Notes: generated by a model from the letters alone, not told the origin. DNA of 64,000 bases from Proteles cristata cristata (GCA_017311185.1 JAESUZ010001506.1:868001-932000); one strand, 5' to 3'. Shown: positions 11,862 to 22,425, counted from the stretch's first letter. A program made the numbers and translations.

Positions 11862-12097
11862 GGAGGAGGAGGAGGAGGAGGAGGAGGAGGAGGAGGAGGA
11901 GGGAGGGGGAGGGAGGAGGAGGAGGAGGAGGAGAAGGAGGAGGAGGGAGGAGAAGGAGGAGAAGGAGGAGAAGGAGGAGAAGGAGGAGGAATAGGAGGAG
12001 GAGAAGGAGGAGGAGGAGGAGAAGGAGGAGGAGGAGGAGAAGCAGCAGCAGCAGCAGCAGCAGCAGAAGAAGCAGCAGCAGCAGCAGCAACAGCAGC
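11862..12097 (+). repeat. Large (GGA)n/(GAA)/(GCA)n polypurine and triplet-repeat tract
   Basis: About 180 bp of nearly pure GGA/GGGA/GAA triplets (11862-12040) continue directly into (AGC)n with one GAAGAA interruption (12041-12097). The plus strand is purine-only for most of the length; the reverse strand is CTC/TCC then GCT. Frames across it give poly-Gly/Glu/Ala on one strand and poly-Leu on the other. These are consequences of the triplets, not genes. Such mirror-like purine tracts can form triplexes, and GGA runs can form G-rich structures. ERC2 transcription reads the pyrimidine-rich strand as sense. Confidence 0.97.
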
Positions 12098-12629
12098 CTA
12101 GATGATAAAAATATTTGTTGGATACAAAACAAAAGTTTGATACCCAGTGGGATCAATACTTAAGAAGAATCTACTATTCTTTGTCTCATGATAGAGAACC
12201 TTGCCAGTTCCTATCCAATGTTTTCATCTGTGCTTTTCAAATACACGAACATCCTGATTTGGGCACCTTTTGAAAATTCCCTCCAAATAAATTGATCTGT
12301 GTTTGCTTTTATACTTCTATATTGCATAAGTCTACAAGGCAGATGCAATTAAGGTTTGAAAACTAAGATCTCACAGGCCAAAGCTGGCCCACATCCTATT
12401 CGACTTGAGCATCATAATACTTTAATGTATTATGTGAACTTGAATGGTTTGAGGCAGGTAAGGTCCCTGCAGCTAGTCACAGTTGCCAGCAATTCTTACT
12501 GTCTCACACCAAACCCTATTCCCTCATTTTTGTTCCCTGTTTGGTGCTTCAAGGTATCTAACTACACAACTCCTCATCTATTGCCCAATTAAGAGTTCAT
12601 GTGCTTAAGATTGTGGATCAGCAGACTGA

Positions 12630-12790
12630 TTAATTATTATCAAGGTAGTTACAAAGAGAACGGAACTTAGAGCCCAGCTAATTTAAACGTGCATTTTGAA
12701 AATAAGGCACTAAGAGAAGAGGCTTGCCCCGGGTGAGGCAACAACTCTCAAGTGGTGGCATGAATTTGAGGGGGGCCAGACTCTCACAGA
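12630..12790 (-). repeat. MIR-type relic (weak)
   Basis: 'AAATAAGGCACTAAGAGAAG' and 'AGGCTTGCCCCGGGTGAGGC' followed by 'GCATGAATTTGAGG' keep the order of reverse-strand MIR ('...ACTGAGGCTCAGAGAGGTTAAG... CTTGCCCAAGGTCA...'). Strongly decayed. Confidence 0.4.
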
Positions 12791-13300
12791 CCTCAACCTA
12801 CCTCTCAGTCATCTCCTTCGTCTCAAAGGAAGTGCTTAGATAAAAGGAGTAGTTTCAGATTTGGGAACTGTTTAGGAATTTAAACTAGAATAAATCAAAT
12901 CTTAATAGGGCCAGGGGAAAAAATGATAAAATCCTGCCAAGAATCCACTATATAGAAAAATTATATGCTATACGTTTACTTTTGTAAAGTTATCATATTA
13001 TCATATGATATCATATGACATATCACTCAAAAACTGCAAACAGGATAATCACTAATAGTTTTTAGACTAATTCACTCATTCATGTTTTTAACAAACAAAA
13101 TTACTAGAGAATTTTGGTAATAAATTCTCAAAAATTTTAAAAAGAATATTCTCATTAAAAATCATCTTATTTATTTTTATATATTTTCAAATTAAATCTT
13201 TATAATTTAATATTACAAATGTTATAATGTTATTATTTCTTCTAGCCATAAAAATAGAATTATATCATGTTTTTAGCTTTTCTACTTTTTTATATAGTGC

Positions 13301-13478
13301 AGAGGCTCTCAGACTAGAGTGTACATCACAATGACCAAAGGAACTTGCTAAAACACAGAATCCCAAGCCCTCTCAAGGTTCTGATTTAGTAGGTATAGAT
13401 GGAACCTAATAATTTACATTTTCAACAGGCATCTCCTGGTGATTCTGAAGTAGAAGTTAAAGAAGCCTTCTTTAAAAT
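13301..13478 (+). repeat. MER5A-like hAT DNA-transposon relic
   Basis: 'GAGGCTCTCAGACTAGAGTG', 'ACTTGCTAAAACACAGAATC', 'CTGATTTAGTAGGTATAGAT' and 'CATCTCCTGGTGATTCTGAA' follow the MER5A order from the 5' end. Non-autonomous, no coding capacity. Confidence 0.75.
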
Positions 13479-13479
13479 A

Positions 13480-13650
13480 GTTGGCTTAAAAAAACCTATA
13501 GACCATTTAATCTAATGCCTTCCATTCTACAAATCTGAGGTGCTGAGAAAGACAGTTACTTGCCAAGGTCATCTAGTTAGTGACAGGGCTGAGACTGGCT
13601 CCTAGTTCTCCTTTCACTTGACCTTATTACTGTAGTTTATAGACTATGAT
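13480..13650 (-). repeat. MIR-type relic
   Basis: 'CTACAAATCTGAGGTGCTGA', 'CTTGCCAAGGTCATCTAGTT' and 'AGTGACAGGGCTGAGACTGG' match the reverse MIR core. It lies directly after a MER5A relic. Confidence 0.65.
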
Positions 13651-13867
13651 CATGCAGAATACAGAAGACAGGGAGTCTAGCTCCCAAAGTCCACATCCTT
13701 GACTACTGTGCAATACAGCTGTTCAGGAAGCTGAACTCCCAGAAGATGAATTAAATCTTCAGGAAGTAAAGAACATTCTAAGTTAGGTAACTGGGTGTGA
13801 AAAAGGCAGGAATGAACATGGTGGACTTGAACATCTAGAAGGCCAGCAGAGCTAGAATACAAAGAAC

Positions 13868-13975
13868 AAGAAAAGAGAGATGGGGATGAGGCTGGAAAAG
13901 GAGGAAGGAAGGGAGGGAGAATAAAAGGGAGAAAGGGAAAGAAGAAAGGAGGATGGGAAGGAGAGAAGAGTAAGG
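13868..13975 (+). repeat. GA-rich low-complexity tract
   Basis: Irregular GGAA/GGGA/GAAA purine-rich sequence with no fixed period. It lies upstream, in the sense of ERC2 transcription, of nothing recognisable. The Ser/Pro/Phe reading on the other strand is an artefact. Confidence 0.85.
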
Positions 13976-13984
13976 CAGGCAAAG

Positions 13985-14250
13985 AGGTAGCTGATCAGAT
14001 ATGAGCCAGATCAGATGAAGGGATGGACTGTATAGGCCAGATTAAGGATTTCAGTTTATATCATACAAAGAAAAGTAACAAGCTAGTGAAGGTTTTTAAA
14101 CAAAGCCAAATGTGATGTAATCAGGTTTGCATTTCAAGGCTCTCTTGGCTTATTTAATGTGCCAAATCTACTGAGGAAGGCTAACATGGCAGTGGGAGGT
14201 CCAGCTGGGACTGGGGGTAATGTGAGCACATGGAGAAAGGCAGGCACATT
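13985..14250 (+). repeat. Ancient interspersed repeat, family not assigned
   Basis: 'GATGGACTGTATAGGCCAGA', 'AAGGATTTCAGTTTATATCA' and 'CAGGTTTGCATTTCAAGGCT' have the order of a widespread mammalian repeat ('...GGGCCTTGTAGGCCA...ACATGATCTGACTTACGTTTT...'). Relatives occur at 36250-36900, 37575-38060, 46170-46430 and 63690-63800. I cannot name the family with confidence. Confidence 0.45.
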
Positions 14251-14305
14251 TAAATACATTTAGATAATTTCCTCCCAACCACCCCATTTTTCACCCCAAG
14301 CTCAC

Positions 14306-14443
14306 CTTTTCTGACAAAGCCTCTTCTAGTGTTGCTAGCGCAGTATCCGTATTACTAGAATCTGTCTGCAAGGACTTTACTCTGTCTTTCAGATTGGTTA
14401 GTTGCTTGTCTTTATCCCTAAGTTGTTCTTGCAAGTTTTCAAT
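14306..14443 (-). CDS. ERC2: ERC2 internal coding exon (coiled-coil), 46 codons
   Basis: This 138-bp exon in phase 0-0 encodes 46 residues: IENLQEQLRDKDKQLTNLKD, then RVKSLQTDSSNTDTALATLE, then EALSEK. The acceptor is a strong TTTATTTTCAG just 3' of 14443; the donor is GTGAGC at 14301-14305 and beyond. It is too short and has no internal start, so it does not appear as a long Met-initiated frame. The SSNTDTALATLEEALSEK stretch matches ERC2 as I know it and precedes ERIIERL directly, fixing the order of the three exons on the minus strand. It is part of the coiled-coil rod, with a short Ser/Thr/Asn-rich interruption (TDSSNTDT) that should break the heptad pattern. Confidence 0.97.
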
Positions 14444-15650
14444 CTGAAAATAAAAATTAACCATATTTAATGCATATTTTATTACTTACCCAAGGACAAC
14501 ATTCTTGAAGTTGACCTGTTTTAAAAAAAAAAATGCAAGGTTATGGACATTGTCATCATTACAAGGTTACAGTGACTTAGAATCAAGGGCATTTTATGAG
14601 ACCTTCATCCTTCCATAATTCAACTTTGTATTTAAATGGCAATACAGAGGAGGAGACTACCTCCTTGTATACAGATGCAAGCCCTTCATATATGTAAGCA
14701 CTATTATTTCTACCTATTTCTATCCCTCCCACCAGACCTTTAAGTCTGAAGTCCATCACCTAATCTCTGTATAGTGAATCAGATAAATACATATGCAGGA
14801 TTTATTCATTCAATGAAAAGACAAGTATTGGGTGCCCATTCTGCATTAAGCACCAGAACAATATAGGGCAGAACCTATGTGGTCATCATTCACTCATTCC
14901 TGTATTCAGTATTAAACTTTGTGATATGCCAAATGTTGTCAAGTGGCTGTTTCAATAACCACATGAAAAGCCAAGTAGGTTATCATCAGTAGACTGTTAA
15001 TGGAAAGAACTTGTGATATAAATCAAATGTAACAAGTACTAAACACTCCATTTGGCAACTAAGTCATGTGCTGGCAACCAACCAGCCACTTTTATCCACT
15101 ATCTGTAGCTTGAAATAAACACGCCAAATAGCTGATTATAACGCCTGCCCATGAGCAGCAGCAAGGACCTTTCCTGGGCATTGCGTACATTATCATTCAT
15201 GTTTTTATTCTCTGCTTTCAAACCATGTATTTCTTATCTAAGGATTAAAAAAAAAAACACTGTATAAACAATTTATTCATATTAAGGGTTTTAAAGTGAC
15301 AAGTAAAAAAAGCAGTACAACTCTAGATAAGTCCATTCAAAATATTTGTATTCTGCACCCAGGCTTTAGCAGGAAATCATTCCAAATGCATGTTTAACAA
15401 TGTGTGACTTAAACAAATTTTTGGATTATTTGATTCATTTAGCATAAATCTGGAATAAAATATAAATAATGACAGAAGTTGCAGCAACAAGGAGGAGGAA
15501 AAGAAGGTGACAGTGGGGGTGGCCGTGGTAGCAGCATCAAAATATTTCTGAATGCAAAAACATTGACCTTGCTGACTCTCAACTGGCAGGAGAAAGGACT
15601 TGACAACTTTTTTCAATAGCTACAATGGATCTGAACTAACAGAAATGGAC

Positions 15651-15775
15651 TTTTTCCCCTTCCTCCCTCCCTTCCTCCCTCCCTTCCTTCCTCCCTTCCT
15701 TCCTCTCTTCCTCCCTGCATTCTTCCCTCCCTTCCTCCCTCCTCTTTCTTTCCTTTCTTTTCCCTCCCTCCCTAC
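15651..15775. repeat. CCTTCCT/CTCCC pyrimidine-rich low-complexity tract
   Basis: Irregular TTCC/CTCC repeats over about 125 bp. The purine strand is the minus strand. Reading frames here give Pro/Phe/Leu or Lys/Arg/Gly repeats and are not genes. Confidence 0.95.
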
Positions 15776-16929
15776 AACTTTCCTTTCACCGCCCCCCACC
15801 AATATATCTTTTTAATAAGATATGTTTTCTGCCTAGAGACAAACATCCTGGAAACTCAAGTTATAAGACAAATAATTAGTCTCTCCTTTATCAAAATGCA
15901 ATATATTCCTGCCCATGTACCACTGTGAGAATGCACTGTCCTTCCATGGAAAACACAGGAACTCAAAAGGCATAATCGTCTGCAGTCAAAACAAAGGTTT
16001 CCTCCATGCCAGACAAGTGTTCATGTGGTTACACAATTCCAAAATAAATATATGAGTGAACAAAAATATGGATAGTTACATGTCAGAATGATACTCGTTA
16101 TGTAAAAGAAGCTAACAGCTGAGAAGACTGGCTCTATAAGGAGACTGTGTGTTCTTATTGTGAGTACACCCACACCACAGATACCTCTGTATACATGAAA
16201 ATGTGTAAATCCATGGTAGTCCCAACCAAACTGATTAGGCACCCGCTGTCACTCTGGGAGGCAGTGCCCTGGACAGAACAGAGAACACCTTTCCTCAGGG
16301 CGTCAGCCCTCAGGAGTGGTAGGCACTGATTTCAAGGGACTTTGGAGACTGGAAACAGAGGCTGTGAGCCTATGAGAGACTTTCTGGGGCCTCCCCAAGT
16401 CACTGAGAGGACCGAGGAAGATAAGGACCAGGGTTTTACCAGTATACATGCAATATAAAAACACTTGGTATTTTCTGATTTTTTGATAGTAGCCACCCGA
16501 ATGGATAAGAGTAGTGTCTCATTGTAGTTTTGATTTTCATTTCCCTAATGACTAGTGATATTGAATGATCTTCCTATATGTTTACTGGACATCTGTATAT
16601 CTTCTTGGGAGAAATGCCTATTTAAACCCTTTGCCCATTTTTGAATCACATTGTTTGATTTTTGTTGTCAAGCTTTTAGGTATTCTCTGTATATTCTGCA
16701 TATAAATACATTACCACATATATAATTTATAAATATTGTCTCCAATTCTGTGGGTTGCCTTTTCACTCTGCTGATACTTCTTTTGATGCATAAATCTCTC
16801 CCTCAGTACCGCTTTCTCTACATTCCATATGTTTTGTTACATTGCACTTTATTTCATTCATCTTTAAGCATTTTTTCATTTCTTTTGTGATTTGTTTTGA
16901 TCTATTCATTGTTAAAGAGTGTGTTGTTT

Positions 16930-17124
16930 GGGGCACCTGGGTGGCTCAGTTGGGTGAGTATCCAATTCTTGATTTTGGCTCAGGTCATGATCCAGTGTCA
17001 TGGGATCAAGCCCTGTGTCAGCCTCCACACTGAGCGTGAAGGCTGCCTAAGTCTTTCTCTCTCTCTCCCTCTGCCCTTCTCCCCTGTTTGCATTGTCTAA
17101 ATAAATAAATAAATAAATAAATAA
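16930..17124 (+). repeat. Felid tRNA-Lys-type SINE, inserted in old L1
   Basis: Head 'GGGGCACCTGGGTGGCTCAG', then a CT-rich stretch, ending in an (AAAT)n tail. It is shorter and more diverged in the middle than the younger copies. Possible short duplication GTTGTT on both sides; weak. Confidence 0.9.
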
Positions 17125-17956
17125 GTTGTTAAAATCTATAAATTTTGTGAATTTTCCAGTTTTTATGTTACTGATTTCTAACTTCATTCTCTTGTGGTTG
17201 GAAAAGATACTCTGTATGATAGCTATATTTTGAAAATATATTGAGACTTAATCTGTGGCCTACCATAGGGGGAATGTCCCATGTGCACTTGAGAAAACTG
17301 CACATGCACCTGTTGTTGGGTAGAGTATTCTGAATATGTCTGTTAGATCTTGTTGATTTATTGTGTTGTTTAAGTCCTCTATTTCCTTATGTATCTTCTC
17401 TCTGGTTGTTTTATTATTAAGAGTGAGGTACTAATGTCTCCAACTATTATTGCAAAACTCTTCTTCCTCCTTCAGGTCTGTCAATTTTTGCTTCAAATAA
17501 TTTGATGGTCTGTCATTAGGTTCATCTCTGCCTATATATGTCATATCTTCTTATGGTATTGAACCTTTAATTAATTCATAATGCCTTTCTTTGTCTCTTG
17601 TAAACTTTTCTCTTTTCCTTACTACTTGCATAGAACACATTTCTTCTTTCTTTCACTTTTAATCTATTTGTGTCTTTGGATCTAAAGTGAGTCTCTCATA
17701 GCACATAGTTGGATCATGTTAGGGGTGGACTGTTTTTATGCTTGTTTGATCTTAATCCATTCTGCCAATCTCTGTCTCTCAATTAGAAAGTTTAATCCAT
17801 TTACATTTAAAGTAATTACTGAAAAGGAGAGACTTATGTCTGTCATTTTATTCGTTTCTTATATATCTGATAATGTTTTCTGTTCATTTTCTGCATTGCT
17901 GTCTTCTTTTGTACTTAGTTGATTTTTTTGGTACTGAAATGATTAAATTCTATTAT

Positions 17957-17958
<2 letters not shown>

Positions 17959-18005
<47 letters not shown>

Positions 18006-18016
18006 CGTTGTGTGTG
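17959..18016. repeat. (TG)n(CG)n(TG)n dinucleotide tract
   Basis: About 19 TG units pass directly into GCGCGCGCGCG and back into TG. The run is strictly alternating purine/pyrimidine over nearly 60 bp except for one TT step, a composition that favours Z-DNA. Confidence 0.97.
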
Positions 18017-18331
18017 TTCTACAACTATTTTCTTTGTGGTTACCATGAGTATTACATGAAACATCCAAATTTTATAACTCTCAGCACTTAACACTTTGAA
18101 TTTATACCAGTTTAGCTTCAATAACATAAAAGAACTCTAGTCTTTTATAGCTCCATCTCCACCACTTTGGCCTACTGATGTCACAAAATTATATCTTTAT
18201 ACATTGCGTGCTCCCAAACTAATAATTCTTTTTAATGCATTAGTCTCTTACATTATGTAGGACATGGAATTACAAACTAAAGTTACAATGATAGTTTTAG
18301 ACTAAAAGTTTCTTAAAATATATTAGTCTTA

Positions 18332-18530
18332 GGGGCACCTGGATGCCTTAGTAGATTGAGTGTCTGACTTTGATTCAGGTCATGATCTCAGAGTTCAGGA
18401 CTGTAAGTCTCACATCGGGTTCACAGCTGTCAGCACAGAGCTGGTTTCAGACCCTTTGTCTTCCTCTCTGCCCCTCCCCTGCCTGCCCTCTCTCAAAAAC
18501 AAATAAAACATTAAAAAATAAAAATAAAAT
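18332..18530 (+). repeat. Felid tRNA-Lys-type SINE
   Basis: Starts 'GGGGCACCTGGATGCCTTAG', with an A-rich tail to 18530. The target-site duplication AAAATATATTAGTCTTA (18316-18332) is matched by AAAATATATTATTCTCTTAG (18531-18550) with small changes. Moderately diverged. Confidence 0.9.
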
Positions 18531-18837
18531 AAAATATATTATTCTCTTAGATCATATAGAAAACAGAAAGTGGATTACAAGCCACTATTACAGTAATTGT
18601 AGCTTTTATATTTGTCCATGTATTTACCTTTATTGAAATACTTCTTACATGGCTTTGAGTTACCATCTAGTGTACTTTCATTTCACCCTGCATGACTCCC
18701 TTGAGCAATTCTTGTAAGGCAGTTCTAATGGTAACAAACCCCTAAGCTTTTGTTAATCTGGAAGTATAGTAATTTTTCCTTCACTCTTAAAGAACAGTTT
18801 TGCTGAATATAAGATTCTTGGTTAACAATTGTTTTTT

Positions 18838-19206
18838 TGTTTTGTTTTGTTTTGTTTTTACAAATAGTTTATTGTCAAATTAGTTTCCACATAACACCCA
18901 GTGCTCATCCCCACAAGTGTCCTCCTCCATGCCCATCCCCACCCCTACATCCATCAGTTCTGTTTTTGTCAGCATTCAAGAGTCTCCCATGGTTTGCCAC
19001 TCTCCCTTTCCCCCACCATTTCCCCCCTTCTTCTCCCCCATGGTCCTCTGTTAAGTTCCTCCTAATCCTCCCATATGTGCAAACATATATTTGTCTTCTG
19101 CCTGACTTATTTCGCTCAGCATAACACCCTCAAGGTCCATCCATGTTGCTATACAAGGCCAGATTTCATGGTTTCTCATTGCCATGTAGTATTCCATGGT
19201 ATAGAG
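18838..19206 (-). mobile_element. 5'-truncated young L1, 3' UTR only
   Basis: The T-rich tail with TTTTG repeats is followed by the same felid L1 3' UTR as at 9.4 kb (plus-strand landmarks 'ACAAATAGTTTATTGTCAAA' and 'GCTCATCCCCACAAGTGTCC'). It ends abruptly at 'TATTCCATGGTATAGAG'. The duplication TAACAATTGTTTTT appears on both sides (about 18824-18837 and 19209-19222), defining a single insertion of about 370 bp into older L1 sequence. Confidence 0.93.
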
Positions 19207-19296
19207 TTTAACAATTGTTTTTATTTTCTTTTAGCATTTTAATTATATCAACCACTGCTTTCTGGCCTCCAAAGTTTCTGATTAGAAATCTGCTTA

Positions 19297-19516
19297 GAGG
19301 GGCACCTGGTGGCTCAGTTGGTTAAGCAGCCGACTTCGGCTCAGGTCATGATCTCGCAGTTGGTGAGTTCAAGCCCCACGTCAGGCTCTGTGCTGACAGC
19401 GCAGAACCTGGAGCCCGCTTCACATTCTGTGTCTCCCTTTCTCTCTGCCCTTCCCCTGCTCACACTCTGTCTCTGTCTCACAAAATAAATAAATAAATAA
19501 ATAAACATTTTTTTTA
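19297..19516 (+). repeat. Felid tRNA-Lys-type SINE, first of a tandem pair
   Basis: Starts 'GGGGCACCTGGTGGCTCAGT', tail (AAAT)n then T-rich. The target site GAAATCTGCTTA lies at 19285-19296 and its partner GATATCTGCTT at 19521-19531. The next SINE follows immediately at 19532. Confidence 0.93.
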
Positions 19517-19531
19517 AAAAGATATCTGCTT

Positions 19532-19744
19532 GGGGTGCCTGGGTGGCTTAGTCGGTTAAGCGTCTTTCGCTTAGGTCATGATTTCGCGGTTCGTGGGTTC
19601 GAGCCCTGCATTGGGCTCTGTGCTGACTGCCAGCTCAGAGCCTGGAGCCTGTTTCAGTCTGTGCCTCCCTCTCTCTTTGACCCTCCCCTGCTCACGCTGT
19701 CTCTCCCTCTCCTAGAAATAAATAAAAATATTTTTTTAAAAAAA
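19532..19744 (+). repeat. Felid tRNA-Lys-type SINE, second of a tandem pair (younger subfamily)
   Basis: Starts 'GGGGTGCCTGGGTGGCTTAG' and carries the GACTGCCAGCTCAGAGCCTG and GACCCTCCCCTGCTCACGCT features of the younger felid subfamily. It inserted in the 3' duplication of the preceding SINE, leaving GATATCTGCTT on both sides (19521-19531 and 19745-19755). Confidence 0.95.
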
Positions 19745-20740
19745 GATATCTGCTTAAAATCTTATTTAGGATCTCTTGTAAGTGACACGTCACTTCTCTC
19801 TTGATGCTTTTGAGTGTATCTTTGTCTCCGGATTTCAAAAGTTTGGTTATAATGTGTCTTGGTGTGGGCCCCATTGCTTTCATTTTCCTGGGAGTTCACT
19901 GAGCTTCCTGGATGTTCATATTCATGTCTTAAATCAAATTTGATAAGTATCAGCCCTTATTTCTTCAAAAATTTCTTTTGCCCCTTTATCTCCTCTTTCT
20001 AGGACTCCCCCAATGTGTGTGTTGGTCGACTTGATGACATCCCACAGCCCCCCCCCCCCCAGATTCTGTTTACTTTTCTTCAATCTTTTTTTCTTTTTGT
20101 TTCAAGTTCATGGATTCTTTCTTCTGCCTGCTCAAAGCTGCCTTTGAATCCTTTTAGTGAATTTTTTTCATTTCAGTGATTATACTTTTCCACCTCCTTT
20201 TGGACTCCTCTGAGGTTTTCTATCTTTTCATTGATATTTCCATTTTGTTCATACATTGTTTTCTTTATTTCCCCTACATCTCCCATTAGTTTTTTAAGAG
20301 TGTTATTTTAAAATCTCTGTCTAGTAGATCTGCCATCAGGTCTTCTCAGGATCAGTTTCTGTTCATTTTTTCCCCTTTGAATAGACCATACTTTCCTGCT
20401 TTCTGTATGCCTTATGATTTTGTTGTTGTTGAAAACTGGATGTTTGAAACTAACAGTGTGGTAACTCTGGAAATCAGATTCTCTCCATATCCCAGGGTTT
20501 GCTGGTTTTGCTGTTTACTTTTCTTATTTTGTGTTTGTTGTTGTCATTGTTGCTGTTGTTATTAGCTATTTCTGTGCCAAAGGTCAGTCTGAGGTATAAA
20601 TATAAGGTCTTCTTAGGTCTTTTCTGAATCTGTGTCTTTTCCTGGGTGGGTCATCTCTTCCTAATTTTCCTTATATATGAAGTTGTTATGAATGTCCTAC
20701 TCTTCAATGTGTGGCTCTCAAAAGAGAAAATGAATGGAAA

Positions 20741-21040
20741 GGAAAAAACACTGCCAGCCTTTTAAGTCTCTTGAAAGTCCCTTCAGCAGAAGAGGAGGAG
20801 CCTGCACCAATGTGGGGAGGTGCAACAAAAATGGCTGCTGACTGTGACTGCACCTCTGATCAGAAGCAACAATCAGTGATCAGAACACAGATCCTAGACA
20901 TTTGTAAGGCAGGTTTCTTTTTGCTCACCCCTGGCTCCTGCAAGCTGTGTGTAGGCTGCTCCAGGCACACATGTTTAGTTACCTGCCACTTGGCTAAAGG
21001 GTGGGAAATGGTTAACTCTCACTGTCTTAAGACCTAATAC
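20741..21040 (-). repeat. Probable L1 5' region, uncertain
   Basis: GC-richer than its surroundings, with segments such as 'AATGTGGGGAGGTGCAACAA' and 'AATGGCTGCTGACTG'. It lies just upstream, on the minus strand, of old L1 sequence. It could be the 5' part of that L1, but I cannot confirm it by motif. Confidence 0.3.
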
Positions 21041-21324
21041 TGACCAAAATTTACTGCATTTTACCATCTAAGCCTTCCCTGGAAGTCGTAAGCCTTTAAC
21101 ACACTACAGACTTCCAAAATAGTTACATTAGACAGATTCTGCCAGTTCAGTCATCATCTAGATGGAGAGACATATTCCTCCTTTTACTCCTCCATCTTCC
21201 CAAAATCCTTTTCCAGAAATACCCTTTACACAACACCAAGGAAAAGGCAAAACTAACTGCTAGAACAGGATCCACTACACCATGGATTTAAATACAAAGA
21301 TTTAAATCAACCCATTGTATTGGG

Positions 21325-21905
21325 TTTCTACTGCTATATAAATATTACCACAAACTTTGCAGGCTAAAACAATATGAATGTATTGCCCCACAATCTATAG
21401 ACCAGAAGTCCAAATGTGGTGTAATTGGTTTCTCTGTCTAAGGTATCAAAAAGTAAACATTAAAAAGTCAATCAGGCTGAGTTCTCATCTGGAACTTAAG
21501 GTCCTCTTTCAAGATCATTCAGATTGTTGGCATTATTCAGTTCATTGTTGGCTATTAGCTAGAAGTTGCTCTTAGCAACTAGAACCTGTCTCAGCTCCTT
21601 ACTATATGCCCTTCTCCACCTTCAAAACTAGCAACAGAGCACTTTTGCATGTCAAATCCGCTCCTCCATACTTTGAATTTTTCTGACTTTTTTGCCTCTG
21701 ACCTCTAGACTCAGATTTACAATGCTCAAGTGATTAGTTTAAGCCCACCCAGATAATCTCCCTGTTGGTTAACTCAGGGTCAACTGAATAGCAACCTTAA
21801 TTACATCTGCAAATTCCCTTTTGCATAAAATGTAATCTAAACATTGACATAACACCAGGGGGCCCATGTCATGAGGGCCATCCTAGAATTCTGCCTACTC
21901 CCCTT
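21325..21905 (+). repeat. Ancient interspersed repeat, family not assigned (same family as 53858-54740)
   Basis: Begins 'TGTATTGGGTTTCTACTGCT', followed by 'AAATATTACCACAAACTTTG', 'ACCAGAAGTCCAAATGTGGT' and 'AGATAATCTCCCTGTTGGTT', and ends '...AGAATTCTGCCTAC'. The second copy at 53858-54740 has the same landmarks in the same order. This repeat is common in mammals, but I cannot name the family with confidence. Confidence 0.6.
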
Positions 21906-22364
21906 ATATATTTCATTTGGAATTAAAACATAGAAGCCTTTTAAAAGATTCCTTAAACAAAGAATACTGCAAGAGAAATTTATCCAAATCTGAACAATTA
22001 ATTATAATGGGATGTGTGGCATTTTAACATGGCATTTCTGATGCAGTCATTTTTATATGGCCTAAAATTAAAATAAACTTTCAGCTTATAAAAATGTTAA
22101 GTAGTGTATGCACCAGACCTCTTCACTATAAGCCAGGCACTGTCCTAAATACTTGCTTTTATTTTTTTAACATTTTATAATGAGATAATTGAGATTTCCA
22201 TGCAGTTGTAAGAAATAATATAAAGAGATCCCTTTATACTTGTTACACAGTTTCCTCTAGTAGTAAAATCTAGCATAACTATAGTACTTATCACAAGCTG
22301 GAAATTGATGTTTACATAATCCACTGATCTTATTCGGGTATCACCATTTTTATATGCACTCACT

Positions 22365-22425
22365 GGTGTGTGTGTGTCTGTGTGTGTGTGTGTCTGTGTG
22401 TGTGTGTCTGTGTGTGTGTGTCTGT
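22365..22425. repeat. (TG)n microsatellite with TCTG interruptions
   Basis: Four TG blocks are separated by regularly spaced TCTG units, giving a higher-order pattern of roughly 12-16 bp. This is a sign of internal expansion of an interrupted unit. Confidence 0.95.

Larger units (their letters stand above)
4878..14305 (-). other. ERC2: ERC2 intron, 9,428 bp
   Basis: This intron has donor GTGAGC at 14300-14305 and an acceptor ending CAAAG at 4878. It carries two L1 insertions (6001-8815 and about 9440-10195), a large purine/triplet tract at 11862-12097 and several relics listed separately. The stretches 4878-6000, 8820-9400, 10210-11590 and 12110-12630 show no exon or repeat I can name. Confidence 0.85.
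16470..20740 (-). mobile_element. Old, fragmented L1 sequence (minus strand), interrupted by younger insertions
   Basis: Between the SINEs this is AT-rich L1 sequence read from right to left. The 3' part is at 16470-16800 ('GTCTCATTGTAGTTTTGATT' and 'TGGGTTGCCTTTTCACTCTG' on the plus strand). Endonuclease-region sequence is at 17160-17470 ('CATGTGCACTTGAGAAAACT' and 'TAATGTCTCCAACTATTATT'). More L1-like sequence continues to about 20700. Segments are missing, so this is the remains of one or more decayed elements. No frame is intact. Confidence 0.7.

Noticed and set aside
11796..12156. Poly-Gly/Glu/Ala and poly-Leu open frames on the two strands
   Set aside because: They are products of an uninterrupted triplet tract. 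There is no flanking coding signal, and the region is an intron.
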